From: Pseudomonadota bacterium
GTDB taxonomy: Bacteria > Pseudomonadota > Gammaproteobacteria > Burkholderiales > Burkholderiaceae_B
NCBI GenBank assembly: GCA_023389535.1
Contig: JAEWEH010000490.1
Location: 1-6,157 of the forward strand
Direction of reading: 5' to 3'
Length of the DNA stretch: 6,157 bases
Under the pieces are notes generated by a model. It was not told the DNA's origin, ran no database searches, and saw nothing but the letters and a program-made list of their open reading frames with translations. Of the stretch, positions 5,357-6,157 are shown piece by piece. The translations under genes were made by a program, and so were the position numbers. Numbering within the stretch: position 1 is the stretch's first letter; every line of letters begins with the position of its first letter.

Positions 5357-6157
5357 ATAGTTCGCCGTAAGAGTGCAAGCCTGAAAGGAACATGTTCACG
5401 CCCAGAAAGGCAAAGCTGGTGACCAGCAGGCCCGCCAAAGCCCAATAGGCCGCCATCGTGCCGCGCAAGCCCTTCATCAACCGCATGTGCAGCCACGCGG
5501 CATAATTCAGCCAGACAATCAGCGCCCAGGTTTCTTTAGGGTCCCACTGCCAGTACGTGCCCCAGGCATCGGCCGCCCATAGCGCCCCCAGTATGGTGGC
5601 AACCGTGAAGAAGGCAAAACCCACGGCAATGGCCCTGTACATGATATCGTCAAGGATCTCCAGCGACGGCAGTTTGCTGGCTATGGGGCCGCGGAAAGCG
5701 AGAATCAGGCCGACAATGATCGCACCCAGGCCAAAATACAGCATCCAGGTCGCTGAAAGCTCGCCGGACCCGAACACCATGGGCTCGGCACACAAGATAG
5801 CACCCAATAAAAATAGCGGTGCAAGTTTGCCCAGCGAACGCGTCTGTCCGTTTTCCTTCACCAGGTAGGCAAAACCCACCATGGCCGCCAGCGAAAAGGT
5901 ACCGTAACCGATGAAATTGGCCGGCACGTGCAGCTTCATCCACCAGCTTTTCAGGGCGGGGACCAACGGCTGTATCTGGAAGGCGTCGCGGGTAAACGAA
6001 TACCACAACAGGAATACGACCGCCGAACTGATCACCATCAGCACGAAACCGCCCAGTGCGCGCGTGGCGTAGCGCCGTTCATAGTACAAATAGAACAGCG
6101 CCGTGATCAGGGCGAAAAGAACGAACACTTCGTACAGGTTGCTGACAGGAATGTGCC
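5355..6157 (-). CDS. ccsB: Cytochrome c biogenesis protein CcsB (CcsA/ResC family), C-terminal part (5' end outside window)
   Basis: This integral membrane protein of System II cytochrome c maturation exports haem and, with ResB/CcsB1, attaches it to apocytochrome CXXCH motifs in the periplasm. The frame stays open to the right edge, giving 266 residues before the TAA at 5355-5357. The GTG at 6128 is not the likely start, because the frame upstream still encodes HIPVSNLYE, a conserved segment of the family. Residue numbers below count from that histidine. The tryptophan-rich haem-handling motif WGTYWQWDPKETW lies at 198-210. Candidate haem-ligand histidines are H76 (KLHVPANFIGYG) and H223 (AWLHMRL) flanking it, and H261 in the conserved C-terminal GLHSYG. 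Several hydrophobic helices separate these motifs. The missing N-terminal part is probably 60-130 residues. The partner resB is commonly directly upstream, which would be beyond the right edge. The protein looks intact and functional. Confidence 0.95.
   Translation of the reverse strand, partial: HIPVSNLYEVFVLFALITALFYLYYERRYATRALGGFVLMVISSAVVFLLWYSFTRDAFQIQPLVPALKSWWMKLHVPANFIGYGTFSLAAMVGFAYLVKENGQTRSLGKLAPLFLLGAILCAEPMVFGSGELSATWMLYFGLGAIIVGLILAFRGPIASKLPSLEILDDIMYRAIAVGFAFFTVATILGALWAADAWGTYWQWDPKETWALIVWLNYAAWLHMRLMKGLRGTMAAYWALAGLLVTSFAFLGVNMFLSGLHSYGEL

Noticed and set aside
5069..5496. Two - strand open frames of 84 and 85 codons around the gap, one overlapping the ccsB 3' end
   Set aside because: No convincing ribosome site or protein features. 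One crosses the promoter/operator patch and the terminator hairpin; the other is a frame-shifted shadow of ccsB.
6126..6128. GTG as start codon of ccsB
   Set aside because: The frame upstream continues to the window edge and encodes the conserved HIPVSNLYE segment, so the true start lies outside the window.

Overview
The window is an ordinary-looking stretch of a fairly GC-rich chromosome. Gene content suggests a betaproteobacterium, most likely Burkholderiales and possibly Alcaligenaceae. It has a System II (CcsB/ResC-type) cytochrome c maturation gene near a proteobacterial-type lysA, with two cyclic-di-GMP enzymes between them. The taxonomic placement is inference from gene content and base composition; no rRNA or other marker gene is present.

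Layout, left to right. (1) Positions 2-793, + strand: the C-terminal 263 residues of diaminopimelate decarboxylase (LysA), cut by the left edge. (2) Positions 794-1063: a non-coding gap with a perfect 10-bp inverted repeat (983-1006) just ahead of the next gene, and only weak promoter candidates. (3) Positions 1064-3988, + strand: a complete 974-residue membrane protein with a periplasmic domain, a seven-helix 7TMR-DISM-like membrane region, a PAS-like domain, a GGDEF domain and an EAL domain. Its recognised catalytic residues are all present. (4) Positions 4037-5041, - strand, convergent with the previous gene across only 48 bp: a 334-residue soluble GAF-like/GGDEF diguanylate cyclase with an intact RxxD inhibitory site. 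(5) Positions 5042-5354: a 313-bp non-coding gap. It holds a sigma-70-like promoter for the cyclase, overlapped by two tandem inverted repeats 22 bp apart, and a hairpin terminator for the gene to its right. (6) Positions 5355-6157, - strand: the C-terminal 266 residues of the cytochrome c biogenesis protein CcsB (CcsA/ResC family), cut by the right edge.

How the genes relate. lysA (lysine biosynthesis) and ccsB (periplasmic haem delivery and cytochrome c maturation) are housekeeping genes with no direct link to each other. The middle block is a c-di-GMP signalling island. The large membrane protein could make or break down the messenger in response to an envelope signal. The smaller enzyme should make c-di-GMP under product feedback. 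The only regulatory structure that stands out is the two sets of palindromic sites upstream of the two signalling genes. No mobile element, CRISPR array, tRNA or rRNA was seen, and no clearly novel system was found. The notable points are the paired c-di-GMP enzymes with different feedback design, their operator-like sites, and two lone cysteines in the periplasmic sensor.
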